Source: Acidimicrobiales bacterium
GTDB taxonomy: Bacteria; Actinomycetota; Acidimicrobiia; Acidimicrobiales; SKKL01
Length of the DNA: 64,000 bases
Direction of reading: 5' to 3'
Assembly (NCBI GenBank): GCA_034521975.1
Contig: JAXHLR010000009.1
Location: 124,001 to 188,000 of the forward strand
Both the position numbers and the translations under genes were made by a program. Below the pieces are notes generated by a model. That model had not been told where the DNA came from and searched no databases. It was given only the letters and a program-made list of their open reading frames with translations. How positions within the stretch are numbered: the first letter of the stretch is position 1; every line of letters starts with the position of its first letter. Shown one piece after another: positions 49,823-59,571 of this stretch.

Positions 49823-51238
49823 ATGGCGAATCCTGCAGAGTCCGGTCCGAGTTTCTTGGTCGTTGCCAACCGCCTGCCCGTGCGTTGGGTCGACGACGAC
49901 GACAGCGGCAGCGACGGGCACTGGGAGACCAGCCCCGGCGGGCTGGTCTCGGCGGTGCGGCCCGCGATCGTCGACTACGGCGAAGCGGCCTGGATCGGCT
50001 GGACCGGATCGGCCTCCGACGAAGACCCGTTCGTCGACGACGGATTGCACCTGCACCCGCTCGCCATGAACCAGGACGAAAAGCAGCTGTTCTACGACGG
50101 CATGTCGAACGGCACCTTGTGGCCGCTCTACCACGACAAGGCGGTGCCGGCAGAGTTCCACCGGCACTGGTGGGACGGCTACCGACGCATCAACCGTCGA
50201 TACAGCGAGGTGGCCGCCGAGGTGGCCGGTCCCGGCGCCACGGTCTGGGTGCACGACTACCAGCTCCAGCTCGTGCCCGGGCTCCTGCGCGAGATGCGCC
50301 CCGACCTGCGCATCGGGTTCTTCCTGCACATCCCGTTCCCCCCACCCGAGCTCTTCGTCGGTCTCCCCTGGCGCAACACGATCGCCAACGGGGTCCTCGG
50401 GGCCGACCTCATCGGGTTCCAGACCCCCGATGCAGCCGACAACTTCCACCGGCTCGCCCAGCGGCTCGGGCTCGCGACCGACGCCGGCGACGGTCGCTTG
50501 GACCTCGGCGACCGCATCGTGCAGACCAAGGCCTTCCCCATCGGGATCGACGTCGCCCGCTACGACGAGGCCGCCCGCACCGACAAGACCTCCGACCACG
50601 CCCGCGACCTTCGCGCCCGGCTCGGAGCGCCCCACACCGTGCTGTTGGGGGTCGACCGCCTCGACTACACCAAGGGCATCGACGTGCGCCTGCGCGCCCT
50701 CAAGGAGCTGCTCGACGACGGTGACGTCAACCCGAGCCAGGTGACGATGGTGCAGGTGGCCCAGCCCAGCCGCGACGACGTCGAGGCCTACATCACCCTC
50801 CGCGAGGAGGTCGACCGCCTCGTCGGTGAGATCAACGGCGACCACGGGCGGGTCGGGTTCCCCGTGGTGCACTACATCCACCAGAACGTCGACTTCCCCG
50901 AGCTCATCGCCATGTACCGCGCCGCCGACGTCATGTTGGTGACACCGTTCCGTGACGGCATGAACCTGGTGGCCAAGGAATACGTCGCCACCCGCTACGA
51001 CCTCACCGGAGTGCTGGTGCTCTCGGAGTTCGCGGGAGCGGCGACCGAGCTACGCGACGCACTCTTGGTCAACCCCTACGACATCGACGGACTCAAGACC
51101 GCCATCGCCCAGGCGGTGGCCATGGAGCCGACCGAGGCCCGCGCCCGGCTCGAGCCGATGCGAGCCGCCGTCTTGGCCAACGATGCGGTCGACTGGGCCC
51201 GTCGGTTCCTGGCCGACCTGGCCTCGCACCAGCCCTGA
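49823..51238 (+). CDS. otsA: trehalose-6-phosphate synthase
   Basis: 471-residue GT20 glycosyltransferase that joins a nucleotide glucose and glucose-6-phosphate into trehalose-6-phosphate. The family opening NRLPV is at about residue 17, then SPGGLVSAV, VWVHDYQLQLVPGLLR, FFLHIPFPPPELF, GVDRLDYTKGI, and TPFRDGMNLVAKEYVA near the nucleotide site. The length is normal. No OtsB phosphatase gene is adjacent. Trehalose is a compatible solute, so osmotic stress links it loosely to the ehu importer. Confidence 0.96.
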   Translation: MANPAESGPSFLVVANRLPVRWVDDDDSGSDGHWETSPGGLVSAVRPAIVDYGEAAWIGWTGSASDEDPFVDDGLHLHPLAMNQDEKQLFYDGMSNGTLWPLYHDKAVPAEFHRHWWDGYRRINRRYSEVAAEVAGPGATVWVHDYQLQLVPGLLREMRPDLRIGFFLHIPFPPPELFVGLPWRNTIANGVLGADLIGFQTPDAADNFHRLAQRLGLATDAGDGRLDLGDRIVQTKAFPIGIDVARYDEAARTDKTSDHARDLRARLGAPHTVLLGVDRLDYTKGIDVRLRALKELLDDGDVNPSQVTMVQVAQPSRDDVEAYITLREEVDRLVGEINGDHGRVGFPVVHYIHQNVDFPELIAMYRAADVMLVTPFRDGMNLVAKEYVATRYDLTGVLVLSEFAGAATELRDALLVNPYDIDGLKTAIAQAVAMEPTEARARLEPMRAAVLANDAVDWARRFLADLASHQP

Positions 51239-51277
51239 GACCAGCGGAGCCGACCCGGCGCTGCTAGTTTCCTGTCG

Positions 51278-52309
51278 ATGAGTGACAGGATTCGGGCCAC
51301 ACGGGAGCAGCGCGGGTGGAGCCAGCAGGAGCTGGCTCGACGGGCGGGGGTGACCCGTCAGCTCGTCAGCTCGATCGAGGCCGGCCGCCACTCCCCCAAC
51401 GTTGCGGCCGCGCTCGGCCTGGCAGCGGCGCTGGGCGCCACCGTCGAGTCGTTGTTCGGTTCGGGTCCCACTCGTGATGGGGTGGCCAGCGTCGACGGGG
51501 CCCGGCCCGGCAACGGCCCGGTTCGAGCCGCGGTGGTCGGCGACCGGGTGGTGACCGCCGACCTGGCCCACGCCGACGACGATCTCGAGCGCTGGGACCT
51601 GGCCAACGCTGTCGTCGCCGGCGACCGGATCGAGTGGCTGCACCCCGGTGCCGACGAGGCGGTGATGGTCGCCGGGTGTGACCCGATGCTCGGTTTGCTG
51701 GCCACGGTGGTCGAGCACGAGAGCCCGCACCGCGTCATCGCCGTCCACCGTTCCACCGGGCGTGCCCTCGACGCCCTGGCCGAGGGCCACGTCCACGCCG
51801 TGGTCGTCCACGGGCCATCGGGCACCTTGCCGGCACCACCCGTCGCGGTCCGCCGGATCCACCTCGCCCGATGGCAGGTGGGCCTCGCCGGCCGGCACAC
51901 CCCACCGTCGCTCGAGGTGATCGCTGCCGGGGGAACCGACGTGATCCAACGCGAAGGCTCAGCCGGCACCCAGCAGGCGCTGGTGCGCGCCCTCGTCGCC
52001 CTCGGCGGCGACCCCGCGCCGCCCGGGCCGGTGGCATCGGGGCACCTCGATGTCGCCCGCCGGCTCCGTCGGGTCGCGACCGGCAGCGCCACCGCGGGCA
52101 TCACGATGGAGGCTGCAGCCCGCGCCTTCGATCTGGCCTTCGACCCCATCGAGGTGCACACCGCCGAGCTGTGGATCGACCGACGCTTCGCCGGAATCCC
52201 CGCACTGGCCACCATGGTCGAGCTGCTGGCCGGCGCCACGGTGTCGCGGCAGGTGGCCGCCCTCGGCGGCTACGACCTGGCCGGGACCGGGACCGAGCTG
52301 GCGACGTGA
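51278..52309 (+). CDS. XRE-type regulator fused to a substrate-binding domain (molybdate-type)
   Basis: 343-residue protein. Residues 1-55 are an XRE helix-turn-helix (GWSQQELARRAGVTRQLVSSIEAGRHSPN), and the rest is a periplasmic-binding-protein-like ligand domain. Its TGA overlaps the GTG of modA (GTGA), so it is the first gene of the molybdate operon. It is probably a molybdate or molybdenum-cofactor sensor acting on modABC; that role is inferred from domains and context. Confidence 0.85.
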   Translation: MSDRIRATREQRGWSQQELARRAGVTRQLVSSIEAGRHSPNVAAALGLAAALGATVESLFGSGPTRDGVASVDGARPGNGPVRAAVVGDRVVTADLAHADDDLERWDLANAVVAGDRIEWLHPGADEAVMVAGCDPMLGLLATVVEHESPHRVIAVHRSTGRALDALAEGHVHAVVVHGPSGTLPAPPVAVRRIHLARWQVGLAGRHTPPSLEVIAAGGTDVIQREGSAGTQQALVRALVALGGDPAPPGPVASGHLDVARRLRRVATGSATAGITMEAAARAFDLAFDPIEVHTAELWIDRRFAGIPALATMVELLAGATVSRQVAALGGYDLAGTGTELAT

Positions 52310-53112
52310 ACCGACGCCACGCACCACCTCGTGTCACCAGACTGGTGCTCGGACTCCTGGTCGCCGTCCTGGCCTCGTGCGGCGCGGCCGAGCAGTCCGA
52401 CGCGCAGCCCGACACCACGATCACCGTGGCCGCCGCGAGCGACCTGCGCTTCGCCTTCGAGGACCTGGGCGCCTCGTTCACCGACGAGACCGGCACCGAG
52501 GTCACCTTCTCGTTCGGGTCGTCCGGCCTGTTGCGCGAACAGATCATCAACGGCGCCCCGTTCGACCTGTTCGCCTCGGCCAACGTCGAGTTCGTCGACG
52601 CCGTCATCGACGCGGGTCGGGGCCAGGCCGACACCAAGGCGACCTACGCCTACGGGCGCCTGGCGCTCTGGGCCCCGCCGGGGACCCCCCTGCCCGACGC
52701 CATCGAGGACCTCACCGATCCGCGGTACTCGCGCATCGCCATCGCCAACCCCGACCACGCACCCTATGGCCTCGCCGCCGAGGCTGCTCTGGCCACGTCG
52801 GGCATCCTCGACGATCTCCGCGACCGGTTGGTCTATGGCGAGAACATCTCCGACACGTTCCGCATCGCCCAGAGCGGCAACGCGAGCGTGGGCATCATCG
52901 CCCTCTCACTGGTGATCGCCGACGGGAGCGACCACACGCTCGTCCCGGACGATCTCCACGACCCGCTCCGCCAAGCCCTGGTCGTCACCTCGACCGGGGA
53001 GCAGGGCGACGCCGCCCGGGCCTTCGCGGCCTACCTCGACACGCCTGCGGGGCGCGAGACCATGGCCTCCTACGGCTTCGTGGTGCCCGACGACCCCGAA
53101 CCCGACCGGTGA
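52306..53112 (+). CDS. modA: molybdate ABC transporter substrate-binding lipoprotein
   Basis: 268-residue ModA. A signal peptide ends in lipobox VLASC, and the mature start TITVAAASDLRFAFEDLG and FSFGSSGLLREQI contain the Ser residues that bind the oxyanion. It captures molybdate (or tungstate) outside the membrane. The GTG at 52306 overlaps the regulator stop, and its own TGA touches the permease start. Four genes in a row are linked this way. Confidence 0.92.
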   Translation: MNRRHAPPRVTRLVLGLLVAVLASCGAAEQSDAQPDTTITVAAASDLRFAFEDLGASFTDETGTEVTFSFGSSGLLREQIINGAPFDLFASANVEFVDAVIDAGRGQADTKATYAYGRLALWAPPGTPLPDAIEDLTDPRYSRIAIANPDHAPYGLAAEAALATSGILDDLRDRLVYGENISDTFRIAQSGNASVGIIALSLVIADGSDHTLVPDDLHDPLRQALVVTSTGEQGDAARAFAAYLDTPAGRETMASYGFVVPDDPEPDR

Positions 53113-53771
53113 TGGCGGACTGGTTCCCCCTCTGGCTGTCGCTGCGGGTGGCGACCACCGCCACGCTGCTGGCGTGCGTGTTCGGTGTCGCGCTCGCCTA
53201 CGTCCTGGCCAAGGGCCGGTTCCGGGGTCGGGGCCTGCTCGAGGCGGTCGTCACCATCCCCATCGTCCTCCCGCCCACGGTGCTCGGCTACTACCTGCTC
53301 ACCACCCTCGGGGTGAACAGCCCCGTCGGTCGGGGCTGGGAGCAGGTGTTCGGCTCACCGCTGGTGTTCACCCAGGCCGCGGCGATCGTGGCGGCGACGG
53401 TGTCGGCGCTGCCCTTCGTCGTTCGCACCTCCCGGGCCGCGATCGAAGACGTCGATCCCCGGATCGAGGCGGCGGCGAGGGTCGCCGGACACCCCGAGTG
53501 GAAGGTGGCCACCCTGGTGACGCTGCCGGTCGCCCGGCGCGGGTTGACCGCGGGCATCGCCCTCGGCTTCGCCCGGGCCCTGGGCGACTTCGGTGCCACG
53601 ATCATGGTTGCGGGCAACATCCCGCAGCGGACCCAGACCCTTCCCATCGCCGTGTACGACGCCGTCCAGGTCGGCGACCAGACCACGGCCCGGACCGGCT
53701 CGCTCGTGCTGGCGGCGATCGCCATCGTCGTGCTGCTGGCCATCTCCCAGTACTCCACGAGGCCGGCATGA
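53112..53771 (+). CDS. modB: molybdate ABC transporter permease
   Basis: 219-residue permease with five or six helices. It includes PIVLPPTVLGYYLL and the EAA-type loop EAAARVAGHPEWKV, followed by GFARALGDFGATIMVAGN, all typical of ModB. The ATG at 53112 shares one base with the modA stop (TGATG); a GTG at 53109 is also possible. It forms the channel for molybdate with ModC. Confidence 0.92.
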   Translation: MADWFPLWLSLRVATTATLLACVFGVALAYVLAKGRFRGRGLLEAVVTIPIVLPPTVLGYYLLTTLGVNSPVGRGWEQVFGSPLVFTQAAAIVAATVSALPFVVRTSRAAIEDVDPRIEAAARVAGHPEWKVATLVTLPVARRGLTAGIALGFARALGDFGATIMVAGNIPQRTQTLPIAVYDAVQVGDQTTARTGSLVLAAIAIVVLLAISQYSTRPA

Positions 53772-54481
53772 CCGTCGCCGTCGATTGCACCACCACGGTC
53801 GGGCCCATCACCGTGCACGCCCGCTTCACCGCCGACACTGGGATCACCGCGCTGTTCGGCCCGTCCGGCGCGGGCAAGAGCGTGACCTTGGCGACGATCG
53901 CCGGACTGCTGCGCCCGACCGCGGGCACGGTGGTGCTCGAAGGGACCACGGTGGCCGATCCCGCGAAGCGTGTCCACGTCCCCACCCAGGACCGGCACCT
54001 CGGCATGGTGTTCCAGGAGGCAGCGCTGCTCCCCCACCGCAGCCCGCTCGACAACGTCGCCCTCGCGGTGTCGGGCAGCGACAACCGTGCCGAGCGCAGG
54101 GAGCAGGCCCGGCGATGGCTCGACCGGGTGCATGCCTCCCACCTCGCGACCGTGTCGACCAGCGGGCTCTCGGGCGGTGAGCAACAGCGCGTCGCCCTCG
54201 CCCGTGCACTGGCCGGCGAGCCCAGGACCCTCCTGCTCGACGAGCCGTTCACCGCCCTCGACCAGCCCACCCGCGAGTCGTTGCGCGAGCTGGTCGCCAG
54301 CCTGGTGAGCGAGACCGGCACCACCGCCCTCGTGGTCACCCACGACATCGCCGACATCGCCGCACTTGCCGACAGGGTCGTCGTCTACGAGCCGGGGCGG
54401 ACCATCGCGACCCACGATCTGCACCGTCGACGGCCCGACCACCACCGGGAGCTGGTCGAGCTGCTCGGGCTCGGGCCCTGA
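53768..54481 (+). CDS. modC: molybdate ABC transporter ATP-binding protein
   Basis: 237-residue ATPase with Walker A GPSGAGKS, signature LSGGEQQR, Walker B LLLDEPFTALD and an H-loop in VVTHDIAD. It is shorter than typical ModC (about 350) because the C-terminal molybdate-binding regulatory domain is absent. Feedback control may therefore rest on the XRE-type regulator. The ATG overlaps the modB stop (ATGA). Confidence 0.92.
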   Translation: MTVAVDCTTTVGPITVHARFTADTGITALFGPSGAGKSVTLATIAGLLRPTAGTVVLEGTTVADPAKRVHVPTQDRHLGMVFQEAALLPHRSPLDNVALAVSGSDNRAERREQARRWLDRVHASHLATVSTSGLSGGEQQRVALARALAGEPRTLLLDEPFTALDQPTRESLRELVASLVSETGTTALVVTHDIADIAALADRVVVYEPGRTIATHDLHRRRPDHHRELVELLGLGP

Positions 54482-54527
54482 TCCCCCGCCCCTTCCCCTG
54501 CGCGGCCCCGGGTGCGAGACTGATCCC

Positions 54528-55004
54528 ATGCCCGATGCTGCAACCACCCCACCGGCAACACTCGACCAGCGCACCGCGGCCCAGGTCAAGGCGCGACGGG
54601 AACGGTTGCGGTCCACCGAGGAGCACCTGGCGTCGGCCGCGGCCGCTCCGTTCCCCGGCCGGCTCGACCTGTGGTGGGCGGGGGTGGCCAATGCCGCCAC
54701 CGAGCTCGCATCGATGTTCGAGCACCACGTCCACGACACCGAAGGCACCGAAGGCCTGTTCTCCGAGATCGAGGCCGCGGCCCCCCGCCTGGCCAACGAC
54801 GTGTCCAAGCTCCGCTCCGACCACCGCGAGATCGAGCGCGCGCTCGAGAGGTTGACCGCGTCGACGCCGCCACGGACTCCGGACGAGGTCTCCGCGGCGC
54901 GCGAGGCGATCCTGCAGGTGCTCTCCCGGCTGGCCCGACATCGCTTCGCCGGGTCCGATCTGCTCTACCAGGCCTACCAGGTCGACATCGGCGCCATGGA
55001 CTGA
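54528..55004 (+). CDS. hemerythrin-like four-helix protein
   Basis: 158-residue helical protein with His-containing helices in the hemerythrin spacing: EHHVHDTEG, DHREIERAL and LARHRFAGSDLLYQAYQVDI. These could bind a di-iron centre. It is cytosolic. Hemerythrin-like proteins act in oxygen, iron or redox sensing. It lies 46 bp after modC and may be part of that transcript. Confidence 0.6.
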   Translation: MPDAATTPPATLDQRTAAQVKARRERLRSTEEHLASAAAAPFPGRLDLWWAGVANAATELASMFEHHVHDTEGTEGLFSEIEAAAPRLANDVSKLRSDHREIERALERLTASTPPRTPDEVSAAREAILQVLSRLARHRFAGSDLLYQAYQVDIGAMD

Positions 55005-55137
55005 TCGCGTCGCGCCGGTCGCCTGTCCATCGGACGGGGAGCGATCCATCCCCCGGCCGCTACGCTGCGGCCCGAGGCCCCGGCCAACTGGTCGCAGGCC
55101 GTCCGTGTCCGCTCTGCTTCGGAGGAACCCACCAGCC

Positions 55138-55563
55138 ATGGCCACCACCCGCAACGCATCCACCCACTGGGAAGGCCCGCTCGCCGAGGGCTCCGGTCAG
55201 GTCACCATGAAGTCCTCGGAGATCGGAACCTTCGACGTGTCGTGGCCGTCGAGGGCCGAGGAGCCCAACGGCCGCACCAGCCCCGAGGAGCTCATCGCCG
55301 CCGCCCACTCGTCGTGCTTCTCGATGGCCCTGTCGGCGGCGCTCGGCAAAGCCGGCAACCCGCCCGAATCGCTCGACACCTCGGCCGCGGTCACCTTCCA
55401 GCCCGGCGAGGGCATCACCGGCATCCACATCACGGTGCGGGGCAAGGTCCCGGGCATCTCCGCCGAGGACTTCACCGAAGCCGCCGAGGGCGCCAAGAGC
55501 AACTGTCCGGTCAGCCAGGCGCTCACCGGCACCACCATCACCCTCGAGGCCACCCTGGCCTGA
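55138..55563 (+). CDS. OsmC/Ohr family peroxiredoxin
   Basis: 141-residue peroxide-reducing protein. Its two catalytic cysteines are in AAHSSCFSMALS and KSNCPVSQALTG, the OsmC pattern. Members reduce organic hydroperoxides using lipoyl or other thiols and are often induced by osmotic or peroxide stress. The ATG at 55138 has GGAGGAA 13 bp upstream. No OhrR-type regulator is adjacent. Confidence 0.9.
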   Translation: MATTRNASTHWEGPLAEGSGQVTMKSSEIGTFDVSWPSRAEEPNGRTSPEELIAAAHSSCFSMALSAALGKAGNPPESLDTSAAVTFQPGEGITGIHITVRGKVPGISAEDFTEAAEGAKSNCPVSQALTGTTITLEATLA

Positions 55564-55705
55564 TCAGCTCGCTTGGTCGGGACCGTCGCCGACCGGGGTC
55601 AAGGGCCGGCCGCACAGACGGGTGAGTTCCCCGGCGGGCAGGTTCGGGGGCGCGGCCCCCGCCCAGGTGGGGCCCTCGCCACTGGTGCCTAGGATCGACG
55701 CCGTG

Positions 55706-56995
55706 ATGAACATCTTCGTCCTGGGCCTCGACGAACCCAATCGGGTGCTGCTCGAGGCCCTCCCCGGTAGCGGAGACCGCTATCGCTTCCATCCGCTGCT
55801 CGACCACGACACGATCCGCGGGGTCGAGGAGTTCGCCGTCGAGGAGTGGCTGGACCGGTGCCGCGCCACCCTCGATGCCTTCGGGGGCAGCGTCGATGGC
55901 ATCGTGTCGTTCTGGGACTTCCCGGTGACCGAGATGGCGGCGATCCTCTGCGCCGAGCGGGGACTGCCGAGCCCATCGCTCGACGCGGTGCTGCGTTGCC
56001 AGCACAAGTACTGGAGCCGGCTCGTCCAGCGTGACTGCATCCCCGAGCACACGCCGGCCTTCGCCGCCTTCGACCCCTTCGACGACACGGCGATGCGCAC
56101 GCTCGATCTCGAGTTCCCCTACTGGGTGAAGCCGGTGCGCTCGTTTCGCTCCCACCTCGGGTTCCGCATTGGGTCCGAGAGCGCGATCGAGCCCGCCCTC
56201 CTCGAGATCCGCAACGGCATCGACCGCATCAGCGAGCCGCTCGAGTGGCTGCTCGATCAGGTCGAGACACCACCGGAGGTCAGCGCCCTGGCTGCGCACG
56301 CGTGCATCGCCGAGCAGCTCATCTCGGGCCACCAGTGCACGCTCGAGGGCTATGTCCACCGCGGCACGGTGCACTCCTACGGCGTGGTCGACTCGTTCCG
56401 GGCACCCAACCGCAGCACCTTCACTCGCTACCAGTACCCGTCCCACCTGCCCGAGGTCGTCCAGGACCGCATGTACGAGGTGACGGCCACGGTGCTAGCC
56501 GCCACCGGCTACGACCACGGCGCCTTCAACGTCGAGTTCTTCTACGATGCTGACGCCGACCATCTGTGGCTGCTCGAGATCAATTGCCGTGCGTCGCAGT
56601 CCCACGGAGACCTGTTCGCGAAGGTCGACGGGGTGGCCAACCTCAAGGTGGTCGTCGACCTCGGGGTCGGCCAGGAGCCCGAGATGCCCAGCGGCGCCGG
56701 TGAGTACGCGTGCGCGGCCAAGTTCTTCCTGCGCTGCTGGCACGACGCCACCGTCATGTCGGTGCCGACGCCAGAGGAGATCGCCGCCCTCGAGGAGATC
56801 GTGCCGGGGACCTCGATCCACCTGCACGTCACCGCCGGCGACCGGCTGTCCGAACTACCCGACCAGGACAGCTACAGTTTCGAGCTCGGCGAGGTGCACG
56901 TCGGAGCCGACACCGACGCGGACCTGCGGCACAAGTTCGAGGCGTGCGAACGTGCCCTGGGGATCGCTCTCGTCGAAGAAGGAGAAGACTGGTGA
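55706..56995 (+). CDS. ATP-grasp domain ligase-like protein
   Basis: 429-residue protein with an ATP-grasp fold. The central region has the ATP-binding lysines around YWVKPVRSF and EQLISGHQCTLEGYV. The acidic metal-binding end is FNVEFFYD, then LWLLEINCRASQSHG. Such enzymes activate a carboxylate and join it to an amine, often in peptide or small-molecule synthesis. It overlaps a CocE-type hydrolase gene (GTGA), so the two are made together. An amide bond may be formed by this protein and cut by its partner. Substrate unknown. Confidence 0.85.
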   Translation: MNIFVLGLDEPNRVLLEALPGSGDRYRFHPLLDHDTIRGVEEFAVEEWLDRCRATLDAFGGSVDGIVSFWDFPVTEMAAILCAERGLPSPSLDAVLRCQHKYWSRLVQRDCIPEHTPAFAAFDPFDDTAMRTLDLEFPYWVKPVRSFRSHLGFRIGSESAIEPALLEIRNGIDRISEPLEWLLDQVETPPEVSALAAHACIAEQLISGHQCTLEGYVHRGTVHSYGVVDSFRAPNRSTFTRYQYPSHLPEVVQDRMYEVTATVLAATGYDHGAFNVEFFYDADADHLWLLEINCRASQSHGDLFAKVDGVANLKVVVDLGVGQEPEMPSGAGEYACAAKFFLRCWHDATVMSVPTPEEIAALEEIVPGTSIHLHVTAGDRLSELPDQDSYSFELGEVHVGADTDADLRHKFEACERALGIALVEEGEDW

Positions 56996-59013
56996 AGGTC
57001 ATCGACTCGTTCCCGCGCCGGGTGGAGGTCCACGAGCACGTGTGGATCCCGATGTCTGACGGGTGCCGTCTGGCGGCGAGGATCTGGTTGCCCGAGAGCG
57101 CCGAGCGCGACCCGGTGCCGGCGGTGCTCGAGTACATCCCCTACCGCAAGCGCGACAGCACCAGGACCCGCGACGCCATCACCCATCCCTACCTCGCCGG
57201 GCACGGCTACGCCGCGGTGCGGGTCGACATGCGCGGCAGTGGCGACAGCGACGGCCTGCTCGACGACGAGTACCTCGAGCTCGAACAACGCGATGCCCTC
57301 GAGGTCATGGCCTGGCTCGCCGACCAGACGTGGTGCACCGGTTCAGTCGGCATGATGGGCAAGTCGTGGGGCGGGTTCAACGCCTTGCAGCTGGCCGCGC
57401 TGCAGCCGCCCGAGCTCAAGGCGATCGTCGCGGTGGCGGCCACCGACGACCGCTACGCCGACGACGTCCACTACATGGGGGGCTGCCTGCTCGGCGACAA
57501 CCTCTCGTGGGGGTCGGTCATGTTCGCCTACAACTCGTGCCCGCCCGACCCCGAGCTGGTCGGCGACTCCTGGCGCGAACAGTGGCTCGAACGCCTCGAG
57601 CACGACCGTCCGTGGGTCGACCTGTGGCTCGAGCACCAGCGCCGGGACGACTACTGGAAGCACGGGTCGGTGTGCGAGGACTTCTCGGCCATCGAATGCC
57701 CGGTCATGATCGTGAGCGGGTGGGCCGACGGCTACTCCAACGCGGTCTTCCGCCTGGTCGAGAACCTCGAGGTCCCCCGCCTGGGCCTCATCGGACCGTG
57801 GAGCCACAAGTACCCCCACCTCGGGATCCCCGGTCCCGCCATCGGGTTCCTCCAGGAGATGGTCAGTTGGTGGGACCGGTGGCTCAAGGGGGTCGACAAC
57901 GGCATGGACCGCGAACCGGTGCTGCGGACCTGGATGCAGGACAGCGTGCCTCCGATCACCCGCTACGACATGCGGCCCGGGCGGTGGGTCGCCGAGGACT
58001 CGTGGCCGACCCCCAACGTCACCCCGACCACGCTGGCGCTGGCACCCTCGCGACTGGTCGACGAGGGCGACGAGGGCGAGCCCGTCGAGCTCACGGTGCA
58101 GTCACCGCTGTCGATCGGCCTCTTCGCCGGCAAGTGGTGCTCCTATTCGGCGACCCCTGACCTCCCCCATGACCAGCGCGAGGAGGACGGCGGGGCCCTG
58201 GTCTTCGACAGCGACCCGCTCGACGAGCCGCTCGAGCTGCTCGGGGCGCCGATGGTCGAGCTCGACGTGGCGGCCAACCGCCCGGTCGCCATGGTGGCGG
58301 TTCGGCTCTCCGATGTCGCCCCCGACGACAAGGCCACCCGTGTCACCTACGGCCTGCTGAACCTCACCCATCGCGACAGCCACGAGCACCCGACCCCGCT
58401 CGAGCCCGGTCATCGCTACCGCGTGAGCGTGCAGCTCAACGACATCGCCGCGGTGTTCCCCGCCGGACATCGGCTCCGGATCGCCATCTCCACCTCGTAC
58501 TGGCCGTTGGCCTGGCCGCCCCCCGAACCGGTGCGCCTCAGCGTGATGACCGGGTCCAGCTCGGTCACGTTGCCGGTCCGTGAGCCTCGTGAGAGCGACG
58601 CCCGGCTCCGTCCGTACGAGCCGCCGGAAGGGGCGCCTCCGATCGACACCCACGTGGTCGAGCCCGGTCACCACACCTGGCGCGTGATCCGCGACCTGGC
58701 CATCGACCAGTCCACGCTCGAGGTCGTCAAGGACGAGGGGACCGTGCACATCGACGAGATCGACCTCGATCTCCTCGACCAGACGTGGGAGTGGTACCGC
58801 AGCACCGGATCGGACTTCACCTCGCTCGAAGGCGAGACCACCTCGGTCCGCGGGTTCGCCAGGGGCGACTGGTCGGTGCGGACGGTCACCAACACCAAGC
58901 TCACCGCCGATGCCACCCACTTCAGGGTGCGTTCGACGCTCGACGCCTACGAGGACGACACCCGCATCTTCAGCCGCAACTGGGACCGAACCGTGGCCCG
59001 AGACCTGCTCTGA
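56992..59013 (+). CDS. CocE/NonD family (X-Pro dipeptidyl-peptidase-like) hydrolase
   Basis: 673-residue serine hydrolase. The catalytic serine is Ser125 in GKSWGG, the oxyanion Tyr is near residue 51 (PYRKRD), and the acid lies around SGWADGY. A C-terminal jelly-roll domain typical of CocE, NonD and PepX occupies about residues 350-560. No signal peptide is visible. Members cleave esters (cocaine, nonactin) or acyl-prolyl amides. It starts with GTG, overlapping the ATP-grasp stop. Confidence 0.9.
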   Translation: MKVIDSFPRRVEVHEHVWIPMSDGCRLAARIWLPESAERDPVPAVLEYIPYRKRDSTRTRDAITHPYLAGHGYAAVRVDMRGSGDSDGLLDDEYLELEQRDALEVMAWLADQTWCTGSVGMMGKSWGGFNALQLAALQPPELKAIVAVAATDDRYADDVHYMGGCLLGDNLSWGSVMFAYNSCPPDPELVGDSWREQWLERLEHDRPWVDLWLEHQRRDDYWKHGSVCEDFSAIECPVMIVSGWADGYSNAVFRLVENLEVPRLGLIGPWSHKYPHLGIPGPAIGFLQEMVSWWDRWLKGVDNGMDREPVLRTWMQDSVPPITRYDMRPGRWVAEDSWPTPNVTPTTLALAPSRLVDEGDEGEPVELTVQSPLSIGLFAGKWCSYSATPDLPHDQREEDGGALVFDSDPLDEPLELLGAPMVELDVAANRPVAMVAVRLSDVAPDDKATRVTYGLLNLTHRDSHEHPTPLEPGHRYRVSVQLNDIAAVFPAGHRLRIAISTSYWPLAWPPPEPVRLSVMTGSSSVTLPVREPRESDARLRPYEPPEGAPPIDTHVVEPGHHTWRVIRDLAIDQSTLEVVKDEGTVHIDEIDLDLLDQTWEWYRSTGSDFTSLEGETTSVRGFARGDWSVRTVTNTKLTADATHFRVRSTLDAYEDDTRIFSRNWDRTVARDLL

Positions 59014-59103
59014 CCTCGCCGTAGGTCTGCACCCGTGGACCGGGGCCGGATCACCGGCCATGATGGTCTCGGGGAACCCCACACCCCTCACCGGAGGTGG
59101 TCC

Positions 59104-59535
59104 ATGTCCACGCTGCGTTCCATCCCTGCGCCCGTCGAAGCGCTGCTCGGCTCCGACGCGCTCGCCCACGTCATCACCACCAACTCCGACGGGACACCCC
59201 AGGTGTCGGTGGTGTGGTGCGGGGTCCGCGAAGACGAGATCCAGTTCTGCACCGAGGAGGCCACCGCCAAGGTGCGCAACATCCGGCGCGAGCCCCGTGT
59301 GGTGCTCTCCATCGAGGACGAAGCCCGCAACGCCTCGGGAACCCAGCAGCACCTGGTGGTGCGAGGACGCGCCCGAGTGCTCGGTCCCGCCGATCAGGAT
59401 CTGTGCGACGAGCTGTGCCGGGTCCATGTCGGCAGAGCCGATCATCCGCTCAACCTCAGCCGGTCGCCCACCGCGGTCACCGTGGCCGTCCAGGTCGACC
59501 GATTCGGTGGCAACGGCCCTTGGGTCACGTCCTGA
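59104..59535 (+). CDS. pyridoxamine 5'-phosphate oxidase-like flavin/F420-binding protein
   Basis: 143-residue split beta-barrel protein of the PNPOx-like family. The DALAHVITTNSDGTPQVSVVW opening and KVRNIRREPRVVLSIED are usual. In actinobacteria many such proteins bind F420 or FMN and reduce small molecules. The ATG at 59104 follows CGGAGGTGG. A hairpin follows directly after the stop. Confidence 0.8.
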   Translation: MSTLRSIPAPVEALLGSDALAHVITTNSDGTPQVSVVWCGVREDEIQFCTEEATAKVRNIRREPRVVLSIEDEARNASGTQQHLVVRGRARVLGPADQDLCDELCRVHVGRADHPLNLSRSPTAVTVAVQVDRFGGNGPWVTS

Positions 59536-59537
59536 CC

Positions 59538-59553
59538 GCGCCCTCGAGGGCGC
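59538..59553 (+). terminator. palindrome after the PNPOx-like gene
   Basis: GCGCCCTCGAGGGCGC is a perfect 16-bp palindrome starting 2 bases after the stop codon, without a U-run. It is a probable factor-dependent terminator or 3'-end stabiliser before the VOC gene. Confidence 0.5.
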
Positions 59554-59571
59554 AGCGATACCGTTCACCGC

